The notes below the pieces were generated by a model that searched no databases, was not told where the DNA came from, and saw only the letters and a list, made by a program, of their open reading frames with translations. From contig JAKIZQ010000062.1 in NCBI GenBank assembly GCA_022707945.1, positions 1 to 6,379 of the forward strand: a DNA stretch of 6,379 nucleotides, given 5' to 3'. This DNA comes from Bdellovibrionales bacterium (GTDB lineage: Bacteria; Bdellovibrionota; JAFGOL01). Below, in pieces: positions 1 to 6,330 of the stretch (positions within the stretch are counted from its first letter, which is position 1; each line of letters starts with the position of its first letter). The position numbers were made by a program, and so were the translations under genes.

Positions 1-153
1 CATCTTTATTGCTCTACAAAACCATGTGCCATTTGCACTAAAATGATAATCAACGCCGGTATTAAAAAAGTTTTCTATAAAAAAGATTATGATGATGAGT
101 TTGCAGATAAATTAGCCAAACAAAGTGATGTAGAATTCATAAAGGTGAAATAA
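1..153 (+). CDS. dCMP/cytidine deaminase family protein, C-terminal fragment (5' end outside window)
   Basis: Frame 1 is open from the first base to a TAA at 151-153 and gives the last 50 residues of a protein whose start lies left of the window. The fragment begins HLYCSTKPCAICTKMIINAG and continues IKKVFYKKDYDD. This is the second half of the zinc-dependent deaminase signature: a PCxxC pair (C9 and C12 of the fragment) supplies two zinc ligands, followed by the I-N-A-G-I-K-x-V-x-Y strand typical of dCMP deaminase/ComEB proteins. The first zinc ligand and catalytic glutamate (H/C-x-E) would lie upstream and cannot be seen. Family knowledge: dCMP deaminase converts dCMP to dUMP, feeding thymidylate synthesis in the cytoplasm. 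Full-length members have about 150 residues, so roughly two-thirds is missing here. The stop is only two bases from the phosphofructokinase start, suggesting one transcript. A different deaminase of the same fold, such as a riboflavin or tRNA deaminase, is less likely but not excluded from this fragment. Confidence 0.82.
   Translation, partial: HLYCSTKPCAICTKMIINAGIKKVFYKKDYDDEFADKLAKQSDVEFIKVK
142..148 (+). promoter_or_regulatory. Ribosome binding site of the phosphofructokinase gene
   Basis: AAGGTGA lies 7 bases upstream of the ATG at 156 and inside the last codons of the deaminase gene. It supports the ATG at 156 as the true start. It also places the translation signal of the second gene within the first, as expected for a coupled operon. 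Confidence 0.7.
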
Positions 154-155
154 AA

Positions 156-1448
156 ATGTTTGATGTAAAAAGCCTTGGTGCTTGCAAGTATGACAGCCCA
201 CTGAGAAGGTCTATAAAGAATTTTATCTGTGATGATGATAGGGTACTTTATAATCCACACTTAGATGCATTCAAAAATGCAATTGAACACGGCATGGAAT
301 ATCCAATAAGCATAGAACTTGCTGGACCAAGAGAAAAACTGTTCTTTGACCCAACTAAAACCAAGGCGGCAATAGTTACCTGTGGTGGACTTTGTCCGGG
401 ACTTAATAATGTAATAAGGGCTATCTTTCTTGAACTATATTACAGTTATGGGGTTCACGATGTACTTGGTATTCGCTATGGCTATGCTGGATTAGTAGAT
501 CCAAAGTTTGTACCAGTAAGACTTACAGTTGAAACTGTAGAAGACATACATATGAACTCAGGAACCATACTAGGTTCCTCAAGAGGTGTGCACGAAGTAA
601 AAAACATGGTGCACTTTTTGGAAAAGAATAAAATTAATATTTTATTCTGTATAGGAGGGGATGGAACCCTTAGAGGAGCACGGGATATAGCGTTGAACGC
701 AATGTTAAGAGGCTATCCGCTTTCTGTAATTGGACTTCCAAAGACCATAGATAATGACATATCTTATATATCAAAGAGTTTTGGTTTTGATACGGCCGTA
801 CAATCTGCTACCAGTGCAATAGAATCCGCTCACACAGAGGCGAAGGGCTATTACAATGGAGTTGGACTTGTTAAACTAATGGGGCGTTTTTCTGGCTTTA
901 TAGCATCTCACACAGCTTTGGCCGTTAATGATGCCAATTTTGTTCTGATACCAGAGGTTGATTTTGATCTTGATGGTGAAAATGGTTTTTTGACTCATCT
1001 TTTTAGACGACTGGAAAGAAGGAACCATGCCGTTATAATAGTTGCAGAAGGGGCCGGTCAAAAATTCTTTGATAAGGATAAGCTAGGCTATGATGCTTCT
1101 GGGAATAAAGATTTGGGAGAAATAGGGAGCCTTTTAAGAAGTGAGATCAACAGCTTTGCTAAAAAACATAAAATGCCAGTACAAGTTAAGTATATAGATC
1201 CAAGTTATATGATAAGAAGTACCATTGCCAATTCTACAGATGCTATCTATTGTTTACAACTTGCCCAAAATGCCGTTCACGCAGGAATGTGTGGTAAAAC
1301 TAACCTTTTAATAGGGCATTTACATGAGCATTTTACACATTTGCCAATAGATACAGCTGTTTCCAAGAGAAAAAGTGTAGAGCCAAACTCACCACTGTGG
1401 ATGAATGTAATTGAAGCCACTGGTCAGCCAACATCTATGACTAACTAA
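156..1448 (+). CDS. pfkA: ATP-dependent 6-phosphofructokinase, plant/protist-like (PPi-PFK-related) type
   Basis: This cytoplasmic enzyme phosphorylates fructose 6-phosphate to fructose 1,6-bisphosphate, the committing step of glycolysis. The 430-residue protein starts with an extension (about residues 1-65, with DDDRVLYNP at 26-34) that resembles the one in plant and trypanosome PFKs. Then come the nucleotide-binding TCGGLCPGLNNVIR (75-88), GTILGSSRG (136-144), GGDGT (167-171), PKTIDND (195-201, catalytic base Asp199), MGRFSGF (242-248), AEGAG (297-301) and the sugar-phosphate motif DPSYMIRS (348-355). Family knowledge: glycine in GGDGT marks ATP users, whereas PPi-dependent enzymes have GGDD. 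Lysine in PKTIDND is shared with the PPi branch, and the combination of the two is seen in ATP-PFKs of plants and kinetoplastids. ATP is therefore inferred, not proven, as phosphoryl donor. The length fits a single-domain member, longer than E. coli PfkA (about 320). The start is supported by AAGGTGA at 142-148. The gene follows the deaminase gene by two bases and converges on the regulator gene. Confidence 0.95.
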   Translation: MFDVKSLGACKYDSPLRRSIKNFICDDDRVLYNPHLDAFKNAIEHGMEYPISIELAGPREKLFFDPTKTKAAIVTCGGLCPGLNNVIRAIFLELYYSYGVHDVLGIRYGYAGLVDPKFVPVRLTVETVEDIHMNSGTILGSSRGVHEVKNMVHFLEKNKINILFCIGGDGTLRGARDIALNAMLRGYPLSVIGLPKTIDNDISYISKSFGFDTAVQSATSAIESAHTEAKGYYNGVGLVKLMGRFSGFIASHTALAVNDANFVLIPEVDFDLDGENGFLTHLFRRLERRNHAVIIVAEGAGQKFFDKDKLGYDASGNKDLGEIGSLLRSEINSFAKKHKMPVQVKYIDPSYMIRSTIANSTDAIYCLQLAQNAVHAGMCGKTNLLIGHLHEHFTHLPIDTAVSKRKSVEPNSPLWMNVIEATGQPTSMTN

Positions 1449-1471
1449 TTTCTTTAAATTTATATACTCTA

Positions 1472-1588
1472 TTTTAGGACCCTCTCGGAGCGACAGCTTA
1501 AGCCGACCGCATAGGGAGGGTTAAGATGGAGTGAGAGACTGAGTTGCCCTATGGATATCAGGCTCCATGGGGACAACGTGTCCTAAAA
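1472..1588. other. GC-rich structured inverted-repeat element in the convergent intergenic gap (candidate ncRNA or MITE/REP-like repeat)
   Basis: This 117-bp element is about 52% G+C inside a 170-bp gap whose flanks are strongly AT-rich. Its ends are a perfect 9-bp inverted repeat, TTTTAGGAC (1472-1480) and GTCCTAAAA (1580-1588). A left arm pairs CCTC 1481-1484 with GAGG 1516-1519, TCGG 1485-1488 with CCGA 1503-1506, and AGC 1489-1491 with GCT 1496-1498 around a GACA loop. A right arm pairs GTTG 1543-1546 with CAAC 1574-1577 and CCCTATGG 1547-1554 with CCATGGGG 1565-1572, with one G-T wobble and one bulged A (1573). A purine-rich single-stranded linker (1521-1542) joins the arms. Alternative pairings exist: CATAGGG 1510-1516 with CCCTATG 1547-1553, and ATGGAG 1526-1531 with CTCCAT 1563-1568. 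No T-run follows the closing stem on either strand, so it is not a standard terminator. I do not recognise an RNA family. Strand and function are unresolved. Confidence 0.6.
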
Positions 1589-1618
1589 AAACATTATTTG
1601 GATTGTTTAAAGTGAATT

Positions 1619-2998
1619 TTATTTTTTTATGTTGTAGGCTTTTATCCTTGATTCAAGCACTCTGCGTGTCGTCCCAAGTAGTTTAGCTATATCCTCGTTA
1701 GGCATATCCTTATGTGTGTTTAAAGCCTCTTTTATAAGTGATTCTTCTAAGCCGTTAAAGATGTCTTGTATCTTTTTATAGCCATTCTCTAATTCAATTT
1801 TCTGCGAACCATTTAACTCACTGTTTATTTCCTGTTTTGGTAGTGCAAGGTCTTCTGCCTTAATAGTATTGGTCTTAGAAATAATAAGAGAGCTTTCGAT
1901 GATATTAGAAAGTTCCCTTATGTTACCGGGGTAATTGTATGACATTAACCTTGTTCTTGCTTCTGTACTTAATTGTTTCTGTTTTATACCTAATTCCATA
2001 GATTTTGTATTAAGGAAAACATCTATTAGCTCATCAAGGTCTTCTTTTCTTTCCCTTAGTGGAGGGATATTTATATTAACAACATTGAGTCTATAAAAAA
2101 GATCATCACGGAATTTCCCTTCTTTTACTAGTTCTTTTAGGTTTTTATTGGTAGCGGCAACTATCCTTGAAGAAAAACTTATTTCTTCTACGCCTCCAAG
2201 ACGCTCGAACTTCTTGTTCTCTATTACCCTTAAAAGTTTTGCTTGTAACGGCAATGGCATTTCTGCTATTTCATCTAAGAATATTATTCCCTCTGGAGCT
2301 AGCTCAAACTTGCCTTTTTTTGTCTTTAATGCACCAGTGAATGCACCTTTCTCATGACCAAAGAGTTCACTTTCAAGAAGGTTCTCTGGAATAGAAGCAC
2401 AGTTTATTGCAAAAAACCTTTTATCTGCCCAAGGCCCTTTTTGGTGTATCAATTTTGCAAGGACTTCTTTGCCACTTCCGCTTTCTCCGGTTATGAGTAT
2501 GTTAGAGGGTGTTGGTGCTGATTTTTCTATCATGAACATTATCTTCTTCATGCCAGAACTTTTTGTTACATAAACTATTCGTTTTTCTTTATTCTCTAAA
2601 AGTTCTTTTAAGACTACGTTCTCGTTCCTTAGCTCAGCTACCTCTAGCGCTTTTTTTACAGACATCAGAATATCATCATCGCTAAAAGGTTTTATAAGAT
2701 AATCGTATGCACCTATTTTTATGGCTTCTATTGCTGATTGGACAGTAGAATATGCAGTCATCATTATGACCTGAGTGGAACCATGTAACTCTTTTATCTT
2801 TTTTAGGAGCTCCATACCGCTCATTCCGGGCATGGTGAGGTCTGTTATTACAAGATCAAAATCCTCTTTTTCCAGTACTTTTAGAGCTGAAGTAGCATTC
2901 TCACAAGAAGTGGTCTTGTAGCCTTCTGTGCTCAAAAGTATCTCTAGTGAACGGCACATGTTCTTTTCATCATCTACTATGAGTATTCTGTAGTTCAT
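1619..2998 (-). CDS. NtrC-family sigma-54-dependent response regulator
   Basis: This 459-residue cytoplasmic transcription activator has three domains in the usual order. The receiver domain (about 3-120) has the acidic cluster D9/D10, phospho-acceptor Asp53 in ITDLTMPG, Thr81 and Lys103 in IKPF. The AAA+ domain (about 145-375) has Walker A GESGSGKE (171-178), the sigma-54 contact loop GAFTGA (218-223), Walker B IIFLDE (238-243), sensor I AATN (281-284), the arginine-finger segment FRDDLFYR (296-303) and sensor II YPGNIREL (356-363). The C-terminal Fis-type helix-turn-helix (about 417-459) has AKLLGTTRRVLESRIKAY. All residues needed for phosphorylation, ATP hydrolysis and sigma-54 remodelling are present, so an active enhancer-binding protein is expected. 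Length is typical of NtrC/ZraR relatives. It starts inside the kinase stop codon (ATGA overlap) with GGAG 8 bases upstream, so it is translationally coupled to its cognate kinase. Similarity to PrsR-like exopolysaccharide regulators is possible, but no such locus is visible. Target promoters are unknown. Confidence 0.95.
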   Translation of the reverse strand: MNYRILIVDDEKNMCRSLEILLSTEGYKTTSCENATSALKVLEKEDFDLVITDLTMPGMSGMELLKKIKELHGSTQVIMMTAYSTVQSAIEAIKIGAYDYLIKPFSDDDILMSVKKALEVAELRNENVVLKELLENKEKRIVYVTKSSGMKKIMFMIEKSAPTPSNILITGESGSGKEVLAKLIHQKGPWADKRFFAINCASIPENLLESELFGHEKGAFTGALKTKKGKFELAPEGIIFLDEIAEMPLPLQAKLLRVIENKKFERLGGVEEISFSSRIVAATNKNLKELVKEGKFRDDLFYRLNVVNINIPPLRERKEDLDELIDVFLNTKSMELGIKQKQLSTEARTRLMSYNYPGNIRELSNIIESSLIISKTNTIKAEDLALPKQEINSELNGSQKIELENGYKKIQDIFNGLEESLIKEALNTHKDMPNEDIAKLLGTTRRVLESRIKAYNIKK

Positions 2999-5400
2999 TG
3001 TGCATTCTCCACTAATGGTAAACTTATTACAAAAACAGAAAGTCCATTATGTTTTTTATATCTTACATCTCCACCGTTGACCTTTGCAAGTTGCTTTGTA
3101 ACGCTGAGCCCAAGACCAGTGCCATGTTCCTTTGTTGTAAAGAAAGGATCAAAGACTTTACTTATGTGTTCTTCTGCTATGCCTTCTCCATTATCGCTAA
3201 CGGTTATTTCCAAATTATCATCTTCTTTTGATACATCTATGTATATTGTACTATCTGAAGGATTAGCTTCTTTGGCGTTAATGATAAGATTAAGTAGCAT
3301 CTGTTTAAGATGATCAGGGTCTATGTATATACTGTTAACAGAGCTTTCTATCCTTAATATTAAATTGAACTGTTCTTTTTGGAACTCAGGACGGAGATTT
3401 TCTATATAAGCCTTAAGTTCATCCATAGTATAACGTCTTTTAACGGGATATTTTGGCTTTGCATAATCAAGGAAGTTACTTACAGTATCGTTCATTCTGC
3501 TAACTTCTTCTTCTATGAAACCCAAAACCTCTATTGCCTTTGGATCTTCATGGAGTCTCTTTTTTAAAGTTCCACTACTTAGTTTTATTATTCCCAAAGG
3601 GTTTTTTATCTCGTGTATTATTACACTGGAAAATTCTCCTATGGTAGCTAGTCTTTCTTGTTCTGCCTTTTGTTCATGAAGTTCTGCATTTACTAGGGCA
3701 ACTTCTAATTGGGGCTGTAGAGATTGTAAAAAGCTAAAATCATCATGTATGAAAACACTCTGTATATTTCGTTTTGGACCTATGACCAAAAGTCCCCTGG
3801 TCCTTTCTCTGCCTATTGGTAAAAAGTACATTGGAGCAAGGTCTTTTAGCTCTTGTATTTCTTTTCTTGTAGCCCTAGGTGGAATGGCATCAAATATCTC
3901 GTTAGAGTACTCTATTGAACCAGCTTTTGGGAATATTCTTTGTAATCCATGTCTTGTTAACTCAACTTGTTTTGTCCCATTGTAATCTGTGTAATATGAA
4001 CTTTTACCGTCGTAAGAACAATATAAAAGGCCAGCATTGTTAAGTGATAATGATGCTGATATTTTTTTACTTACTATAACGCCAAGTGTTCTTCTGTCCC
4101 TGACATAAAGAAGAGCAGAACTTATCTCATTTATTTTTTCAAGGACATCATATCTTTCTGGATAGAAAGTCCTATCTATAAAACTTTGAACCCTTTTTCT
4201 GAAAGGAGTTAGAACAACTATTACCAGTATAGTAAGTATGGTCGTTATCAGTGGTGTGCTTTTTACGTAACTTTGTAAAGCCATGGAGCTTATTGTTACT
4301 ATTACAAAATATGCTGCCACCACAAGACCAGTAAACAAAAGATACTCTATGGATGTCCTTACTATTCTTTCGAGGCTGAAAAGGTCTTCTCTTGTTATGG
4401 CATAACCGGTGAATATCGGATAAAAGATAGAAAGTGCAATTGCCCAATCTAAACTAATAAGTGGTTTCCCAAAAGCAAAGGTTATTGACCAAAGGGCAGG
4501 GATAATGGTTCCAAAACCAAAGGCTATTAAATAGAACCTTGTTTTTCTTCTAGAGATAACGTCGTCCTTTGTGGAAAAGTAATAAAGTATAAGATAGACC
4601 AAAACCATTATTACGCAACCAACAAGGAATATAGGTGATACTAGATAGATTAATTTTGCAGAATATTCTGTATAGAGGAATGTTTGTTGAAGTGCCACTA
4701 TTATTCCTGCCACAACGTATGGCAAGAATTCTGCTACTCGATGTTTTTTTAAGAACTTAGAAGCTGTTATAGTCAATATAAGGTGGATCGCTGTTGCTCC
4801 AACTAATGGGTATAACGCAAACAATCTATAGAACCAATAAGTGGTATTTGAATCCAAGGATGTTGAATAGAACAGTGCTATAAATAGAGCTGAAAGGTAG
4901 TTTATAAAAGCTACTTTTTTTAGTGGGTTTAAAAGAAAGACAACAAAACCTATGACTAAAAAGAAGAGTCCTATTAGAAATGGCAGAAAGAACGTGACCA
5001 ATAAGTCGTTGGTGGTGAAATCAGATAACTTAAGATCCACCTTTTTATTGTTGCCTTCCGGTGTTAGAAACTCAAATTTAACTGTGGAGTGTTTAGGCAT
5101 CCCCTGTATTTTTCTTAGAGCCTGTGTACCGTTGCTTACCTTTTCGTTATTTATGGATTGTAACCTATCTAATGCTTTAACTCCATGTTTCATGCCTTCC
5201 CATTCATTCCTTTCTGTGAATGAAACATATCTATTTGGTTGGAAGAAAAATCCAGCGAAGGGGTATTTTGTAAAGGCCACAGCATTGGCAAAAGTTATGA
5301 CAAGGATAGCCAATACTGCAGTAAAAAGGATAGAACCTATAACTATACCAAAACGTTTTCTTTTATCTGAGTTATTGGTCATGTTTTTTTTATATCGCAT
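2995..5400 (-). CDS. Membrane sensor histidine kinase: PDZ-like domain, multi-TM block, GAF-like domain, HisKA-HATPase
   Basis: The 801-residue protein is the sensor partner of the downstream NtrC-type regulator. A basic N-terminus (KRKR near 13-16) precedes the first membrane segment (about 18-43). Residues about 55-128 lack membrane segments and look PDZ-like: WEGMKHGVKALDRLQSINNEKVSN resembles the PDZ G-L-x-x-G-D-x-I-x-x-I-N-G-x-x-V core, although the usual carboxylate-binding glycines are degenerate. Eight or nine hydrophobic segments follow (about 132-157, 163-181, 188-213, 223-243, 249-275, 287-309, 316-334, 350-375, 384-400). A GAF-like domain spans about 415-575, ending with GLLVIGPKRN and FSFLQSLQPQLEVALVNAELHEQ. 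The kinase core has the H-box IIHEIKNPLG with phospho-acceptor His596, N-box NLIINAKEA (Asn708), G1 DNGEGI (737-742), F-box VFDPFFTTKEHG and G2 GTGLGL (760-765), all intact. The ATG at 5400 is taken as start, but Met7 (5382) is possible; neither has a clear Shine-Dalgarno. Architecture recalls ComP- and PrsK-like kinases. The ligand is unknown. Confidence 0.93.
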   Translation of the reverse strand: MRYKKNMTNNSDKRKRFGIVIGSILFTAVLAILVITFANAVAFTKYPFAGFFFQPNRYVSFTERNEWEGMKHGVKALDRLQSINNEKVSNGTQALRKIQGMPKHSTVKFEFLTPEGNNKKVDLKLSDFTTNDLLVTFFLPFLIGLFFLVIGFVVFLLNPLKKVAFINYLSALFIALFYSTSLDSNTTYWFYRLFALYPLVGATAIHLILTITASKFLKKHRVAEFLPYVVAGIIVALQQTFLYTEYSAKLIYLVSPIFLVGCVIMVLVYLILYYFSTKDDVISRRKTRFYLIAFGFGTIIPALWSITFAFGKPLISLDWAIALSIFYPIFTGYAITREDLFSLERIVRTSIEYLLFTGLVVAAYFVIVTISSMALQSYVKSTPLITTILTILVIVVLTPFRKRVQSFIDRTFYPERYDVLEKINEISSALLYVRDRRTLGVIVSKKISASLSLNNAGLLYCSYDGKSSYYTDYNGTKQVELTRHGLQRIFPKAGSIEYSNEIFDAIPPRATRKEIQELKDLAPMYFLPIGRERTRGLLVIGPKRNIQSVFIHDDFSFLQSLQPQLEVALVNAELHEQKAEQERLATIGEFSSVIIHEIKNPLGIIKLSSGTLKKRLHEDPKAIEVLGFIEEEVSRMNDTVSNFLDYAKPKYPVKRRYTMDELKAYIENLRPEFQKEQFNLILRIESSVNSIYIDPDHLKQMLLNLIINAKEANPSDSTIYIDVSKEDDNLEITVSDNGEGIAEEHISKVFDPFFTTKEHGTGLGLSVTKQLAKVNGGDVRYKKHNGLSVFVISLPLVENAQ
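3007..3010 (-). promoter_or_regulatory. Ribosome binding site of the response regulator
   Basis: On the minus strand GGAG lies 8 bases before the ATG at 2998, inside the last codons of the kinase gene. With the ATGA overlap of stop and start (2995-2998) it fixes the regulator start. It also indicates translational coupling, which keeps sensor and regulator amounts linked. Confidence 0.7.
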
Positions 5401-5403
5401 AAT
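5375..5403 (+). promoter_or_regulatory. Possible sigma-70-type promoter for the gene at 5431
   Basis: TTGGTC (5375-5380) and CATAAT (5398-5403) are separated by 17 bases. They match the -35 and -10 consensus at 3/6 and 5/6 positions. Transcription would start near 5410, leaving a leader of about 20 bases before the ATG at 5431. The -10 hexamer covers the start codon of the divergent kinase gene, so binding of RNA polymerase here could interfere with kinase initiation. In such AT-rich DNA a match of this quality can arise by chance, so this is a weak call. Confidence 0.22.
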
Positions 5404-5430
5404 TCTAATGTATGTAATATATATTTATTA
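5401..5430. promoter_or_regulatory. Very short, about 90% A+T divergent intergenic region
   Basis: Only 30 bases, with three G/C positions (5405, 5410, 5414), separate the divergent start codons of the kinase (5400, minus) and the hypothetical gene (5431, plus). Neither start has a recognisable Shine-Dalgarno. Both promoters must therefore overlap the neighbouring gene's 5' end, or the mRNAs are leaderless or nearly so. No sigma-54 element (GG-N10-GC in context) was found on inspection near this region. Confidence 0.5.
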
Positions 5431-6327
5431 ATGTTTGGCATATTTACATCAATAATTTTTTCCCTTTCTTGTATGGCTAACTCCAGTATTTATGAAGATA
5501 CCATGTTCTATTCAAAACCTGTAAATGAGATAGAACTTAAGAACATACAAATAGAAGAGAATAAGAGTAATAACTCTGTAGTTTTTGAAAAAACAAGTCG
5601 TAAAAAGGCAAAACTACGTCTTCCAAAACATTATTATGATTATTATAATAAGACCACCGAACAAAACAAAAAGATATTCGTAAAGCTTGCCTCACTTAAT
5701 ATTTTTGAAAAAGTGGCTTCAAAAAAGAAAATCGGTGAACCTTATTCGCTCTTATTCAAAGAGGACAGGTCATTTAATCTTGAGACTATAGCTTATATAC
5801 CTGTTGATTATAAAAAAGCTCAAACCGTTATTAAGGATTTTGTTAAATATCAGGAATGGGTACTTAGGGATATCAATGTTAGAAGGAATGGGCAAAAGGG
5901 TAAATATTTTATAGACATTAACTCGATGCGTTTTGTTCAACCTATTAAGAAAGGTCCATATTTCAGGACTAATGTTAGCATGAATAATATACTCAAAGGT
6001 TCGTACTGGTTAAACCTGATGATAGAGGACAAGAGTGATAATGAAAAAGATCCTACTTTAACACTTAGGATGGATAAACCGTCTAAACTTGCAAAAGAGG
6101 TGGTAGGCACCTTTTATTTTATAGTCCTTCCGAATGAAACTAATTTCATAATATATTTTTCAGGCAGGACACAGGTGAATTGGACAATTTATAATTTTCT
6201 GCCGCTAATGCTTGTTAAGAGTGAAGTATTGGAACGTATATATACCTTGCTTGAGAATATAGAGTATAGAACCTCTTCACTTAAAAAGCCTAGTGGATCT
6301 AGTACTAAGTTGCAGTCAAGTCGCTAA
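5431..6327 (+). CDS. Hypothetical, possibly exported protein with an SRPBCC/START-like C-terminal region
   Basis: I do not recognise a named gene. The 298-residue product begins with a hydrophobic stretch (MFGIFTSIIFSLSC, 1-14) that could be a signal peptide or anchor, but it lacks the usual N-terminal positive charge. Cys14 is not in a good lipobox, having Ser at -3. Residues about 15-75 are polar and lysine-rich, probably disordered. From about 105 to 285 the pattern resembles the SRPBCC/START fold. ETIAYIPVDYKKAQTVIKDFVKYQEWV matches the early strand-helix-strand with a D-F-x-x-Y-x-x-W core. GTFYFIVLPN and NFIIYFSGRTQVN look like alternating beta strands. A final amphipathic helix (LPLMLVKSEVLERIYTLLENIEYR) would close a hydrophobic cavity. 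Such folds bind lipids or other hydrophobic ligands; this is inference from pattern only. The ATG at 5431 is the only ATG start that keeps the hydrophobic N-terminus; Met15 would remove it. The gene is divergent from the kinase by 30 bp, so it may be functionally linked to it. The stop lies at the edge of a palindromic repeat. Confidence 0.75.
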   Translation: MFGIFTSIIFSLSCMANSSIYEDTMFYSKPVNEIELKNIQIEENKSNNSVVFEKTSRKKAKLRLPKHYYDYYNKTTEQNKKIFVKLASLNIFEKVASKKKIGEPYSLLFKEDRSFNLETIAYIPVDYKKAQTVIKDFVKYQEWVLRDINVRRNGQKGKYFIDINSMRFVQPIKKGPYFRTNVSMNNILKGSYWLNLMIEDKSDNEKDPTLTLRMDKPSKLAKEVVGTFYFIVLPNETNFIIYFSGRTQVNWTIYNFLPLMLVKSEVLERIYTLLENIEYRTSSLKKPSGSSTKLQSSR

Positions 6328-6330
6328 CTT

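Noticed and set aside
156..1448. Pyrophosphate-dependent phosphofructokinase
   Set aside because: The donor-site motif is GGDGT, not the GGDD found in PPi enzymes, so ATP is the better supported donor despite the PKTIDND lysine.
1472..1588. The multi-arm intergenic element as a tRNA gene
   Set aside because: The fold is superficially cloverleaf-like, but it lacks a 7-bp acceptor stem with a discriminator/CCA layout, a GTTCGA-type T loop and a recognisable anticodon arm. At 117 nt it is also too long.
1472..1588. Integron attC recombination site
   Set aside because: The ends form an inverted repeat, but the required GTTRRRY/RYYYAAC core sites are absent and no cassette-array organisation or integrase is present.
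1571..1590. GGACA-ACG-TGTCC hairpin as an intrinsic terminator of pfkA
   Set aside because: It is a perfect 5-bp stem, but it is followed by an A-run (1585-1591), not a T-run, on the plus strand. On the minus strand the T-run precedes the hairpin.
2148..2357. Small plus-strand open frame opposite the AAA+ domain of the regulator
   Set aside because: It lies antisense across the Walker B and GAFTGA coding region. The composition follows the opposite strand and there is no translation signal.
3049..3985. Several 60-78-codon plus-strand open frames opposite the kinase catalytic and GAF-like regions
   Set aside because: All are antisense shadows of a continuous, motif-complete kinase gene and overlap one another in different frames.
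5281..5300. TTGGCA-containing stretch as a sigma-54 promoter for the gene at 5431
   Set aside because: The GG dinucleotide is not followed by GC at the required 10-base spacing, and the TTGC-type -12 element is missing. It also lies over 130 bases from the start codon.
4952..5431. 159-codon open frame on the plus strand opposite the kinase 5' end
   Set aside because: It is fully antisense to the membrane-encoding part of a clearly real histidine kinase. It has no ribosome binding site and no recognisable protein pattern, so it is a shadow of the kinase codon pattern.
5431..5475. Lipoprotein signal at Cys14 of the SRPBCC-like protein
   Set aside because: The residues before the cysteine are Ser-Leu-Ser, not the Leu-(Ala/Ser)-(Gly/Ala) lipobox, and there is no N-terminal positive charge.
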